The translations under genes and the position numbers were made by a program. Shown here one piece after another: positions 27,493 through 35,747 of a DNA stretch of 64,000 bases. The notes beneath the pieces were generated by a model, which was not told the origin of the DNA, made no database searches, and saw only the letters and a list, made by a program, of their open reading frames with translations. This DNA is from Sinorhizobium kostiense (lineage in GTDB: Bacteria > Pseudomonadota > Alphaproteobacteria > Rhizobiales > Rhizobiaceae), in contig NZ_JAGILA010000003.1 of NCBI RefSeq assembly GCF_017874595.1, positions 124,001-188,000 of the forward strand. The letters are read 5' to 3'. The first letter of the stretch is position 1. Each line of letters begins with the position of its first letter.

Positions 27493-28483
27493 CCCACGTC
27501 TCAAGATTTCCTGCACGGTCTTCGCGACGGTGTATACGCGCTATACGCTCATCCCCATACGAAAACGCCTCACCTCGATACTCTGGCCGCCGAACGAGGG
27601 AATCGGCATGCGTCTGAAATTGCATAAAACCCGGGCCGCCGCGATTCCGCGTCCCTTCGCCTCGCAGCAACAACCAGTTGCCCTCGTAGGTATACCTAAC
27701 CGATGCGCTCGGGTTCATGGTCCGGGGGTCAAGACCCTCTTCAACGGGGATCGGATGGATTGTCGTGTAATCACCGTACAAAACAGGTATCTCGGTGGCC
27801 GCACGGACGGCTTGCCAGACTTCCCACTCGATACGCTGCACGAGGTGGCTACCCACTGCATATTGCGAGAGGTTCTCCGGAAACGATCCACTTGCCAGCG
27901 TCACCGAGTCCCACTGCTCTAGATAGGGCACGGCATTAAGGGCACCCTGCGCCGTGATTGTCGATCGGCCGGGGGTGGCGATGTAGCTCAGGTCCACGAC
28001 CAGATCGCAATCGCCAGGCGCAGCGCCGCATGCTTCTAACTGGCTATCGATAATTCCAGCTATCGCCGGATCAGCGAGGTCATCAGGGGTAAGGCGGATA
28101 GTCGGCGGAACGTCAAATCCTGCGACAGCCTCTATGAAGCGAGGGTCACTGGTGGCTCGGAGGACGGGGCGAGCATCTACTTCCCCGGCGAGTCCATCAA
28201 AGAAGCGGTGAATCGGCTGGCAACCACCCTCGCATTCAGCATCCGGATCTATTGCGTCGAAATCGACGGAAATTCGATGGCCCGCCCAGGCAGTACGTAG
28301 CCGTTCCGCATCCTGCGCGATCCGGGCATCGAAAGCTGCGTCCACGGTCGCGCCTGATGCCGGGTTATAACTGTGGCCAGTCAATGTAAGGAGGGGAAGA
28401 GTTTCGCGCTTCAGTTGAGGTGAGAGATTCGCGACAGCGCTCTGCTCACCACGTTTCCATCGCAATAATGGTCTGTATGTCAT
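27431..28483 (-). CDS. Beta-family protein (T4 beta-like)
   Basis: A 350-residue soluble protein of the beta family often met on mobile elements and near sce7726-type genes. It begins MTYRPLLRWKRGEQSAVANL, followed by TLPLLTLTGHSYNP, VDFDAIDPDAECEGG, DLVVDLSYI and a C-terminal WVTIGVNHHIAEIV. I chose the start at 28483 because GGAGC precedes it and related proteins begin at this point; a frame open 24 codons further upstream lacks family similarity. Function is unknown. The gene points toward and overlaps the nuclease-like gene. Confidence 0.72.
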   Translation of the reverse strand: MTYRPLLRWKRGEQSAVANLSPQLKRETLPLLTLTGHSYNPASGATVDAAFDARIAQDAERLRTAWAGHRISVDFDAIDPDAECEGGCQPIHRFFDGLAGEVDARPVLRATSDPRFIEAVAGFDVPPTIRLTPDDLADPAIAGIIDSQLEACGAAPGDCDLVVDLSYIATPGRSTITAQGALNAVPYLEQWDSVTLASGSFPENLSQYAVGSHLVQRIEWEVWQAVRAATEIPVLYGDYTTIHPIPVEEGLDPRTMNPSASVRYTYEGNWLLLRGEGTRNRGGPGFMQFQTHADSLVRRPEYRGEAFSYGDERIARIHRREDRAGNLETWVTIGVNHHIAEIVGQLAILP

Positions 28484-28772
28484 CGCATGCTCCGCTTGAG
28501 GACACAACTTCGTTGGTTGCATCAGCAGGAGATCAACTATCGGGGGAGTCGGCAATTCGTAGATTGCGACTTCCGCGTTCGACCCCGTTATCCACAGAAA
28601 GCCGTCTTGCCGGAAACGCTTAACCGGATTTTAGTTGACATGCCCTTTTTTCGTCAGATCCGAGCCTCTGAACTGTCGCTCAATCGGCACCGCCGACACC
28701 TGACCGAAGGCAGCGGGCGATGACGATGATGCGCGGCGTCCAGTCGCCAATTTTGCGACTTGGCGAACACCC
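28484..28772. other. Stretch without recognisable genes
   Basis: Short open frames occur on both strands, but none shows a recognisable motif. It lies between the beta-family gene and the phage-like remnants. Confidence 0.5.
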
Positions 28773-29029
28773 TTACCGCGCCACGATCGTCAACACCCGT
28801 TTGATCGCATCCGCGAAGGTCACCCCAACACCGTCCCCCCGATGCCGATTACCGTCAGGGCGCCGATGCCCATCCTCTTCCAACGCTGTACATGGTCGGT
28901 CATCGGCTTCATTTCGGCAATGTCGCCCCGCATTGCCGTCGTCGAGCCTGCCAGCTCTCCGACCCGCTGCACCATCTCATCGAGTCGCCGATAAATCGAC
29001 GCACGACTGACATCCGATTTGTTTTCCGA
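28773..29029 (-). pseudogene. DUF1515-like phage protein, frameshifted
   Basis: The minus strand encodes SENKSDVSRASIYRRLDEMV and RVGELAGSTTAMRGDIAEMK, then a membrane helix RMGIGALTVIGIGGTVLG. This resembles the small DUF1515 proteins of rhizobial prophages. One base is missing in the G-run near 28822, after which VTFADAIKRVLTIVAR continues in another frame to TAA 28773-28775. No good start codon is left: upstream sequence is the 3' end of another hydrophobic frame (LLLTAIAVATF), possibly a holin. Confidence 0.55.
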
Positions 29030-29057
29030 CCTTAGAATGTTGCCACCGCAATGGCGG

Positions 29058-29260
29058 TCAGCAGGAGCGCCGGTATATGTCCTCGGCCTCTTCCCCGCTC
29101 ATCGCCTTCACTTGATCGGCCGTAACCGCCTTCACGCCGCCAGCGTTGTGTGCGTCACTCCGTGTTTCGTCGGACCGCCGCGGTCAGACTTGCGATTCGA
29201 AATAGCCGCCCTCATCCCCGAACATGAGTTCGAGGGCAACTGGAAGGGTTCCCGAGCCAT
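29058..29260 (-). pseudogene. GH108-type phage lysozyme remnant
   Basis: Three frames together spell a glycoside hydrolase family 108 (ZliS-like) muramidase start: LELMFGDEGGYFESQ (with the catalytic Glu in DEGGY), DRGGPTKHGVTHTTLAA, and VKAVTADQVKAMSGEEAEDIYRRS. It is then cut where the family continues YW. At least two frameshifts and a C-terminal deletion make it non-functional. With the DUF1515 remnant it forms the decayed lysis end of a prophage. Confidence 0.65.
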
Positions 29261-29309
29261 AGAGTTTTCCTTTTCTTAGGGAGAATTAGGTCAATATCCG
29301 AGATACGGC

Positions 29310-29444
29310 ATGAAGCCGTTCGGAGGGCTGATGGGCTACGATTGGACCGGCAAGAGGACACGCCGGATGAAGATATTGAGGCTGGCGGCTATAGGCGTGC
29401 TGGCTTCCTCATTCGCCGCCTTCGTTTGGCAGGCGATGCCATAA
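29310..29444 (+). CDS. Possible 44-residue membrane peptide
   Basis: ATG at 29310 opens a 44-codon frame with a basic N-terminus (YDWTGKRTRRMKILRL) and one hydrophobic helix (AAIGVLASSFAAFVWQA). It resembles small orphan membrane peptides, but the region around it is decayed phage sequence and there is no strong ribosome site. Confidence 0.3.
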   Translation: MKPFGGLMGYDWTGKRTRRMKILRLAAIGVLASSFAAFVWQAMP

Positions 29445-29445
29445 G

Positions 29446-29481
29446 AAAAAGGCCCCTTCTCTCTCAACGAAAGAAGAGGCC
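29446..29481 (-). terminator. Rho-independent terminator (minus strand)
   Basis: On the minus strand GGCCTCTTCT pairs with AGAAGGGGCC (10 bp with one mismatch, loop 11 nt) and is followed by TTTTT (AAAAA at 29446-29450 on the plus strand). It would end transcription coming from the tape-measure remnant side. Confidence 0.6.
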
Positions 29482-29611
29482 CGGCGTCTGAGCGTTCGAA
29501 TTCACAGACGCGGCCATCTTTGCGCGAATTGGCGCCCTGGCAAGATTCGATTGCCGGCTGAAGGGCAGTTATCCACCGCTCTGATCTCTCAATAGGCGCG
29601 CCGCCTGGACA

Positions 29612-29935
29612 TCAGATCGATATCTTGAACCCGCCGTATGATCTCTTCCGACGGCATGCTCTCGAAAACGTGCTCTCGCATGCCTCAACCCACATCATCG
29701 CAGAGGCAAACTGGCCCGAGCGCGAGAAAACGCCCATACCGAAGGACGATAGGCTGCTGAGGAGGCCAGACCCACCGCCGCCGGCGCCCGAGGAGAGCAC
29801 CTGTCCGAAGGGACCGAGGCCATTGCCAAGTTGACCGAGATCTTGCGTCGCCTTCCTGGGCTGTTCCGCCGAACTTCGCCAAGGCTTCTTCGGCACCATT
29901 GAGCCTGCCGACGAAGTTGGGGACTTATGGGCCAT
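29612..29935 (-). pseudogene. Possible phage tail tape-measure C-terminal remnant
   Basis: The minus strand has LAKFGGTAQE in one frame continued by ATQDLGQLGNGLGPFGQVLSSGAGGGG in another. This Gly-rich pattern resembles the C-terminal part of rhizobial tape-measure proteins. Further down, a better protein-like tail (EHVFESMPSEEIIRRVQDIDLMSRRRAY) is in yet another frame. Assignment is tentative, based on composition and on the neighbouring lysis remnants in the same orientation. Confidence 0.3.
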
Positions 29936-29936
29936 T

Positions 29937-30830
29937 TCAAGTTTCGTCTAGACAATCCTCTTTTTCAGAGAACTCAAACCGCACTCGGAATAGCTGAGAT
30001 TCTGCAGGTGCAAGATTGATATTATATCCCCGGTCTTCAAATGCAGTGTGCGTCCCCTCTAAGTCGCCATGACCCGTACACGGTTCTAACGCGAGGAATT
30101 GTTGATCTGGAAGAGACCATATAATCCAGTGCCGTGCATCTGGTGCGTCCACGTGGACTGTTGCACCTTCCCCGATGAGCGACAGCCTCCGACTTCTGGC
30201 ATTCAAAAAACAAAGGGCTTCGTCTTGAAAAAGACCGTCATGCAAATATAGGAGGCGCCCACGCAATGGAACTTTCCTCTGATCAGCTTTAATCAATCCT
30301 TGCGAAGATATGCATGGAACAAGCGGCGACTCCGCCTTCTCAAACTGCAATCTCCAGCCACTTTTGTCAGATGAGTTCCGCGACCATCTAAATCCTGGAT
30401 GCAGGCCAATAGAATACGGCAGTATCGACATTGCGGATCTATTTTTTACGCAGATATCTATGCTCAACATACAATCAGATATCTTGAATTTAACTTCGAA
30501 AAGAAACTCGTATGGGAACATCGTACTCGTAAATTTCGTATCAGACGACCGAAGCGTTACCTCGCTCTCCGAGCTAGAAACAACCTCAAAATCGAGCATT
30601 CCGATAAAGCCGCGAACAGGCATTGGATAACATTCGCCGTTTATTTCGACGGTCGAAGAGGCGCTCCAACCGCATGAAGGAAACATCAAGGGACAACTCT
30701 GATTCCAGGATGAGGGGTTGCCTGGCCACAAAAGATCGTTAGCGCCAACCCGCCAGCTAAGAAGCTGAGCTCCCTGAAGGCTGATGACTGCTCGCGCGGC
30801 GCCACAATGAATCGTGACAGCACTTTGCAT
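29937..30830 (-). CDS. Aldose 1-epimerase family protein (LacX-like)
   Basis: A 297-residue protein of the galactose mutarotase-like fold. It contains SWNQSCPLMFPSCGWSA, YPMPVRGFIGMLDFEV, SIGLHPGFRW (catalytic-type His) and the late LALEPCTGHGD (Glu), the residues used to open and close a sugar ring. The LacX/YihR branch acts on unknown sugars. Codon and base use is more AT-rich than hup or T3SS neighbours, which suggests separate acquisition. It is monocistronic, flanked by phage remnant and non-coding sequence. Confidence 0.75.
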   Translation of the reverse strand: MQSAVTIHCGAARAVISLQGAQLLSWRVGANDLLWPGNPSSWNQSCPLMFPSCGWSASSTVEINGECYPMPVRGFIGMLDFEVVSSSESEVTLRSSDTKFTSTMFPYEFLFEVKFKISDCMLSIDICVKNRSAMSILPYSIGLHPGFRWSRNSSDKSGWRLQFEKAESPLVPCISSQGLIKADQRKVPLRGRLLYLHDGLFQDEALCFLNARSRRLSLIGEGATVHVDAPDARHWIIWSLPDQQFLALEPCTGHGDLEGTHTAFEDRGYNINLAPAESQLFRVRFEFSEKEDCLDET

Positions 30831-31568
30831 GCGATACTCCCTGGAGGTGAAAGGTTTTTCGTCAGCCCGATCTTATCTTCGATACCGATTGAGGAAGTAT
30901 AACCATGCCGCGCTCAACTCATCCCGCAGCTGCGGTCCAGGACCCGAACCTTGGCCGCTTAGCCGGAAAACGATATATATCATCCTGGGGCTTTATCGGT
31001 CAGCGACCATAGCGTTCTCGGCCTCTACCTGCTAGAGCCTACCGCTTGCAGTCGACCTCGTATGCCGACGCATTGAAGTAGTTGCGAAGGTCAGCGATCC
31101 GGGAAGAAGCCAGTTGGTGCCTATGCCGCTGTTTCGCTGCACGGCGGGCATGGCGATCTCGTGGACCGTAATCGTCGAACCGCGTCGGCAGTAGATTACT
31201 TTGAGATCGGTCAGGAGTTCGCCTTGGAGCGCCAGTCCGAGCTGACCACTGGCGGCCAGCAAGGAATCAAAGCCGAAGCTTCAACAGGGACACAACGTCG
31301 AGATCCGCCGGCGGCGCGCGGTTGAGGCCATTTCCGGCGGCTGCACCGCACCCGAGACTGATCACCCACGGTATTGCCGATCAGCCCGAATTCAAACACC
31401 CGAGTGATCGCGGGATAGACGAAAGCCGAGCGTTGCAGGATGCGACGCCTGGGTCTCTCCTGAGAAACGCACTCCGAACCGATAACTCTATTAAAAGTAT
31501 CTATTTTGTTAAGAGTGTTCTGGGTGTTAACATTTGGTGGTCGTTTCGAACATTGAGGAGACGTTCGC
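30831..31568. other. Intergenic region upstream of the sulfotransferase operon
   Basis: There is no recognisable gene in this 738-bp stretch. The last 100 bp are AT-rich (TATTAAAAGTATCTATTTTG near 31490) and probably hold the operon promoter. I looked for nod-box, tts-box and -24/-12 patterns here and found none. The minus-strand frame at 31211-31570 and the plus frame at 31322-31582 have no motifs. Confidence 0.5.
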
Positions 31569-32687
31569 ATGAACGTACCTGATGCCCAAAGACTGCTTCG
31601 CCTCTCGCAACGCGGTGCTGATCAACGGACATTTCAAGGTGCAGAAAATCACTGGGATGGCGATGGCGATAGTAATGTGAATCGTCAGGCACATTCGGAA
31701 CAACTTGTTGGTTGGCCCGATCATGCCACCCAATCCACGTCCGTTTCCCCTCTTCTCACCCTGCCGTCTAACCCTATTCTACTCGGCGGCGAGAACCGGT
31801 CCGGCACGACACTGCTCAGCGTGCTGCTCGACTCTCATCCCGACCTCGTTGTCGGCCCGGAGATCGATTTCACCGAACCCGTCAACCTCGGTCCGCATAT
31901 CCTGACTGTGTGCGACATGATAGACGTCCGCGACGCACGGCTCGTCGGCGCGACGAAGGACACCATCGATCCTGAGTGGTATGACGGCGCGCATTTCGTC
32001 GTGCAGTGCGAGCGTTTCGGACTCGGCCGTGACGACGTGCGGAGGCTGGTGCGCAGCCTCAAGGCCAAGCGCGGCACCGATTTATCCGCCCTGGAGGACC
32101 GTTGCCTGCTCATCGACTCCATTGGCGAATTTCGACGTGAACAGACGGGAGCCGCACGGTGGGGCCTCAAGCTTCAGCGAAAGATCCAAGATATCGGTAC
32201 GTATGCGGCGATCTGGCCAAAAGCCGATTTCATCCACATCATCCGCGACGGCCGTGACGTGGCTGCCTCCCACCTAAAGACCGTCCCCGAGTGGGGCTAC
32301 CGGACTGTTACGGAGGCTGCGCACGGCTGGATGGAGGTCGTTACCCGACCCCGTCAGGCTGAGCCTTATGGCCGCTATCTGGAAGTGCGGTATGAGGATC
32401 TGGTCACCTGCCCTCGCGAGACCATCGAGCGGATGGTGGACTTCCTCGACCTACCATGGGACGAGGCGCTCATGCACCATGCGGAGCAGAAACACGCGCT
32501 CTTCGACAAGCCTTGGGGCCATCCCGCAGCGGGAGCCGCTGCCAAACCGCTATTTGCCGGGCGCAATGGACGGTACCTGCAGGATCTCACGGCCGCAGAG
32601 ATCGAGGAGTTCGAACGGATCGCGGGGAAGGAACTGGCGCACCTGGGCTACTGCCGATCGGTGCCGGGCCCCGGGAACGCTCAGTGA
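31569..32687 (+). CDS. Sulfotransferase family protein
   Basis: A 372-residue PAPS-dependent sulfotransferase-like enzyme. After a roughly 60-residue N-terminal extension comes the phosphosulfate loop ILLGGENRSGTTLLSVLLDSHPD (about residues 74-96). The second PAPS segment is DFIHIIRDGRDVAASHL (about 220), followed by YLEVRYEDLVTCPRETIERMVDFL. It should add sulfate to a hydroxyl or amine of an unknown acceptor. Stf-like enzymes sulfate sugars or small molecules in rhizobia; this one is not a clear NoeE/NodH. GAGGAG lies 10 nt before the ATG. First gene of a five-ORF plus-strand run. Confidence 0.82.
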   Translation: MNVPDAQRLLRLSQRGADQRTFQGAENHWDGDGDSNVNRQAHSEQLVGWPDHATQSTSVSPLLTLPSNPILLGGENRSGTTLLSVLLDSHPDLVVGPEIDFTEPVNLGPHILTVCDMIDVRDARLVGATKDTIDPEWYDGAHFVVQCERFGLGRDDVRRLVRSLKAKRGTDLSALEDRCLLIDSIGEFRREQTGAARWGLKLQRKIQDIGTYAAIWPKADFIHIIRDGRDVAASHLKTVPEWGYRTVTEAAHGWMEVVTRPRQAEPYGRYLEVRYEDLVTCPRETIERMVDFLDLPWDEALMHHAEQKHALFDKPWGHPAAGAAAKPLFAGRNGRYLQDLTAAEIEEFERIAGKELAHLGYCRSVPGPGNAQ

Positions 32688-32704
32688 CACAGGAGGCGCA
32701 CGAA

Positions 32705-32827
32705 ATGCCCCGACGCCACCTGCCCCACAACTCTAACCTCCTCTCGCTGACCAAACGGCTCCCTCATCATGATCACTGTTTTCGTTCCTCGCGGTTAAGG
32801 CGCGCGCCGTATTATGAAATTCACTGA
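32705..32827 (+). CDS. Small 40-residue ORF translationally coupled to the condensation protein
   Basis: A perfect AGGAGG (32691-32696) stands 8 nt before this ATG. The peptide starts MPRRHLPHNSNLLSLTKRL, is rich in His, Arg and Leu, has one Cys, and ends ...RRAPYYEIH. Its stop TGA (32825-32827) lies 12 nt inside the next gene, so ribosomes terminating here could restart on ATG 32814, which has no Shine-Dalgarno of its own. It may be a leader for coupling or a genuine small product of the pathway. Confidence 0.4.
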   Translation: MPRRHLPHNSNLLSLTKRLPHHDHCFRSSRLRRAPYYEIH

Positions 32828-34253
32828 CCTGCCAGCACTCAGTCTGTTTCCGGGGCGTCTCACCGTGTGGCGATGCGCCCCGCGTATGCGCGAAACGACC
32901 TGGGTAGCCGATCCACGGAGAGCTTCCCACGTCCAGGAAGCACACATCACGCACGCACTCGAGATGGCAGCCGGGGGTTCCCTGCTGCCATCCTGGCTGG
33001 GCTCCGTATTCGGTCTGCCCGCCCAGCTGAATGCGCATGCGTTCACCACGGCCTTGCGCCAGTGGACGGACCGCCACGAAATCTTGCGCAGCCATCTCAC
33101 TTTCTCACCTGGCACCAAATCGGGCGGCCATCTGCAGCGGAGGACGCTGCCGCCCGGAGCCGTGAGTATTCACCCCAGTGCGGCGGGGGATTTCACCGAC
33201 GGCCGGCAGCTGGCTCGATATCTCGAGGAATTGTTTAACGGCGAAATCAGTCCCCTCGGCTGGCCCGCATATATGTGCGTCACCATCGACCGCCCAGAGG
33301 CCACAACCGTCTGTCTGGCCGCCGATCACGTGCTGATGGACGGTTACTCCATTCTCGCAACCGCACATGAGATCCAGACCCTGTACGCTGCAGCACTCGC
33401 GGCACGCGGCGGCAAGCCTGCGCCACCTCTCCTTCCCCCCACTGCCAGTTACGTCGATTTCGCCGAAGCCGAACGGACCGAAGCCGATGCGCTGACCGTC
33501 GACCATGAGTCCATCGTCAGCTGGCGGCATTTCCTTGCCGAAGCGGACGGCCGGCTGCCGGAGTTTCCTGTGCCGGTTGGTGACGTGAGCGGCAACGCGG
33601 CTGCTCAGCCAAGTCGATACGTCCAGCTTCTCGACGCATCCGCTGCGCAAGCGTTCGCGCAACACTGCCGTGAGCCCGGAGGCAATATCTTATCCGGACT
33701 GCTCGCCTGTCTCGCGAAGGTCGGCTACGAAATCTCCGGTTCGGGAGAATTTCGAACGATGGTCCCCTTCCACAAACGGACCGGCCCGTGGCGTTCTTCC
33801 ATTGGCTGGTACGTGGGTATGGGCCCGGTGGCCTTCCCGTTCAGCAAAACCGATTCCTTTCCTGAGGCCGTATGTCGGGCGGTCTCCAGTGTGGATCAGG
33901 CGAAGGAGCTGGCTCGGGTACCCATCCCCCGAGTGGCCGAACTCCTCGGGCAACCGCTCCGAGACCCCTTCATGGTCTCGTACATGGACCTTCGTCGTAC
34001 CCCCGGCGCCCGCAGCTGGAAAGCTTGGCAAGTCATCACCCTCCGCAGCCGGAGCACCGATCCTGACGAGGTATGCCTCTGGGTCGTGCGGACTTATGAC
34101 GGCCTCGTCGTCAACTACCGCCACCCCGCCACGGGTCTGGCAGCCGTCGCGGTCCCCGACTACGTCGCCCGCGCAAGGCACGTCCTGGCCTGCGTCGCGA
34201 ATACGGGTTGCTGGCCCGCCATCGTAGAACCCGCCGGAGAATATTGCGCATGA
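32814..34253 (+). CDS. Stand-alone condensation-domain protein (NRPS C-like)
   Basis: A 479-residue acyltransferase of the condensation superfamily. The active-site motif reads ADHVLMDGYSI (about residue 170; consensus HHxxxDG, with the second His and DG retained). DRHEILRSHLTF (about 85) and a late GPWRSSIGWYVGMGPVAFPF segment fit N- and C-subdomains. There is no adenylation or carrier domain in the protein or nearby, so it probably joins free or CoA/carrier-bound substrates supplied elsewhere, making an amide or ester. It overlaps the GMC gene by 4 nt. A purely structural role cannot be excluded. Confidence 0.72.
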   Translation: MKFTDLPALSLFPGRLTVWRCAPRMRETTWVADPRRASHVQEAHITHALEMAAGGSLLPSWLGSVFGLPAQLNAHAFTTALRQWTDRHEILRSHLTFSPGTKSGGHLQRRTLPPGAVSIHPSAAGDFTDGRQLARYLEELFNGEISPLGWPAYMCVTIDRPEATTVCLAADHVLMDGYSILATAHEIQTLYAAALAARGGKPAPPLLPPTASYVDFAEAERTEADALTVDHESIVSWRHFLAEADGRLPEFPVPVGDVSGNAAAQPSRYVQLLDASAAQAFAQHCREPGGNILSGLLACLAKVGYEISGSGEFRTMVPFHKRTGPWRSSIGWYVGMGPVAFPFSKTDSFPEAVCRAVSSVDQAKELARVPIPRVAELLGQPLRDPFMVSYMDLRRTPGARSWKAWQVITLRSRSTDPDEVCLWVVRTYDGLVVNYRHPATGLAAVAVPDYVARARHVLACVANTGCWPAIVEPAGEYCA

Positions 34254-35734
34254 CGGACATTAGACATATTGCAGCGGCCTCTCGTGACTACACAGCTTTC
34301 GATGCAGTTATAGTGGGCTCCGGGCCATCTGGATCGATTGTCGCGCGAACGCTTGCGGAGAGGGGCTGCCAGGTGGCCGTCCTCGAATATGGAGGCTTGG
34401 TTTCCCCCGGCGCCTTCCACGGGCCTCATCAATTGGCCTACAGCCGGGCACTCACCTCCAGTGGTTCCGCAGACGGTAACCCTTGGACAGCATGCTGCGT
34501 CGGCGGCGGAATGCAGTTCTATGATGGAATCACGTTCAGATACAGACAAGCAGATCTGTCGGCTTCTCAATATCTTACGACTGACATGGAGGTTGATTGG
34601 CCTATTACCATCCAGGATCTCGAGCCCCACTACTCTGAGATCGAGCATTTGCTGGAGATCAGTGGCACTAGTGGGTTCCCATCCTATCCAGCCAGCCTGC
34701 GTGGAGTGAAGTTATCCAATGCGATGCAGGAACTCGGCATAAAGCCAAAAAATATCCCACTGGCAATTCGGCCGCCAGGAACGAGCAACGGATGCAACCA
34801 GTGTTCATCTTGCGATGAGCTGATGTGTCCAACGGATGCGAAAGCATCCGTGCTTACAAGAAACGTTTTGGATGACTCCGCCCTATCGGGAAAGATTTCA
34901 GTACTATACGGCTGTTTCGTCAACAGGATCGATACTCGCAGCGACGGTCGGGCTGACGCACTGGAATGCTATCTGCCGCTCTCATCGGAACTGATCCGGA
35001 TTCCAGTCGAGAGGGTCATCGTTTGCGCAAGCGCGATTCAATCAGCGGCATTGATGCTTCGCTCGAAGAGCGGGCATGCACCGAAGGGGATAGGAAATGG
35101 ATCTGATCTTGTTGGGCGGGGCCTCTCATTCAAGATCAGCGGCTACTCCACAGGCTACATGGAGTCCGATGATTGCGGCTCCGGTGTATTGGTTCCGCAC
35201 TGGGGGCCGCATGCGACCGTATATACGGACGAGTTCTACGAGCATAGCGACGTGCCATGTGGATTTGGCGGCCTCATTTATGAGGCGAACTTCCTCTCGC
35301 CAAATGAGAACGCCGGTCGCGTGAGGCTGCACTACATAGCTGGGGAAGAGCCATGGTCGCACAATCGCGTTGTACTTACCGAGGCCGTTGATCGGCACGG
35401 CATCCCCTACATCCGTTTCCATTATACAAACTCGGACAATGACCATGCGCGATTAGGCTTTCTCGCCGACCGCGCGGAAGACATACTGCGCCGTCTTGGC
35501 ACATCCCGCATCGAGCGCGAACCATTATCCCATGCAAAAGGCAGTTCCCATCTGCATGGCACCATGCCTGCCGGACGTGACCCCAGGAAGTCGGTCGTCG
35601 ACAACTGCGGCAGGATTCATGGGTCCACCAACATCTATGTCATGGACGGCTCGGTTATGAATTTTCCGGGCAACAGCAATCCGACACACACAATCATGGC
35701 CAACGCGCGGCGAATGGCCCTGTTACTCGAGTAG
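34250..35734 (+). CDS. GMC-family FAD oxidoreductase
   Basis: A 494-residue flavoenzyme. The N-terminal dinucleotide fold reads DAVIVGSGPSGSIVARTLAERGCQVAVLE (about residues 18-46). A substrate/FAD region contains CCVGGGMQFYDG, and the C-terminal GMC signature has SHLHGTMPAGRDPRKSVVD and NPTHTIMANARRMA. A Cys cluster (CNQCSSCDELMC, about 183-194) is unusual and resembles that of gluconate-dehydrogenase-type GMC enzymes. It should oxidise an alcohol to a carbonyl, which the following aminotransferase could aminate. Start 34250 is set by overlap with the upstream stop. Confidence 0.83.
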   Translation: MTDIRHIAAASRDYTAFDAVIVGSGPSGSIVARTLAERGCQVAVLEYGGLVSPGAFHGPHQLAYSRALTSSGSADGNPWTACCVGGGMQFYDGITFRYRQADLSASQYLTTDMEVDWPITIQDLEPHYSEIEHLLEISGTSGFPSYPASLRGVKLSNAMQELGIKPKNIPLAIRPPGTSNGCNQCSSCDELMCPTDAKASVLTRNVLDDSALSGKISVLYGCFVNRIDTRSDGRADALECYLPLSSELIRIPVERVIVCASAIQSAALMLRSKSGHAPKGIGNGSDLVGRGLSFKISGYSTGYMESDDCGSGVLVPHWGPHATVYTDEFYEHSDVPCGFGGLIYEANFLSPNENAGRVRLHYIAGEEPWSHNRVVLTEAVDRHGIPYIRFHYTNSDNDHARLGFLADRAEDILRRLGTSRIEREPLSHAKGSSHLHGTMPAGRDPRKSVVDNCGRIHGSTNIYVMDGSVMNFPGNSNPTHTIMANARRMALLLE

Positions 35735-35747
35735 AAGGATAATTTAG

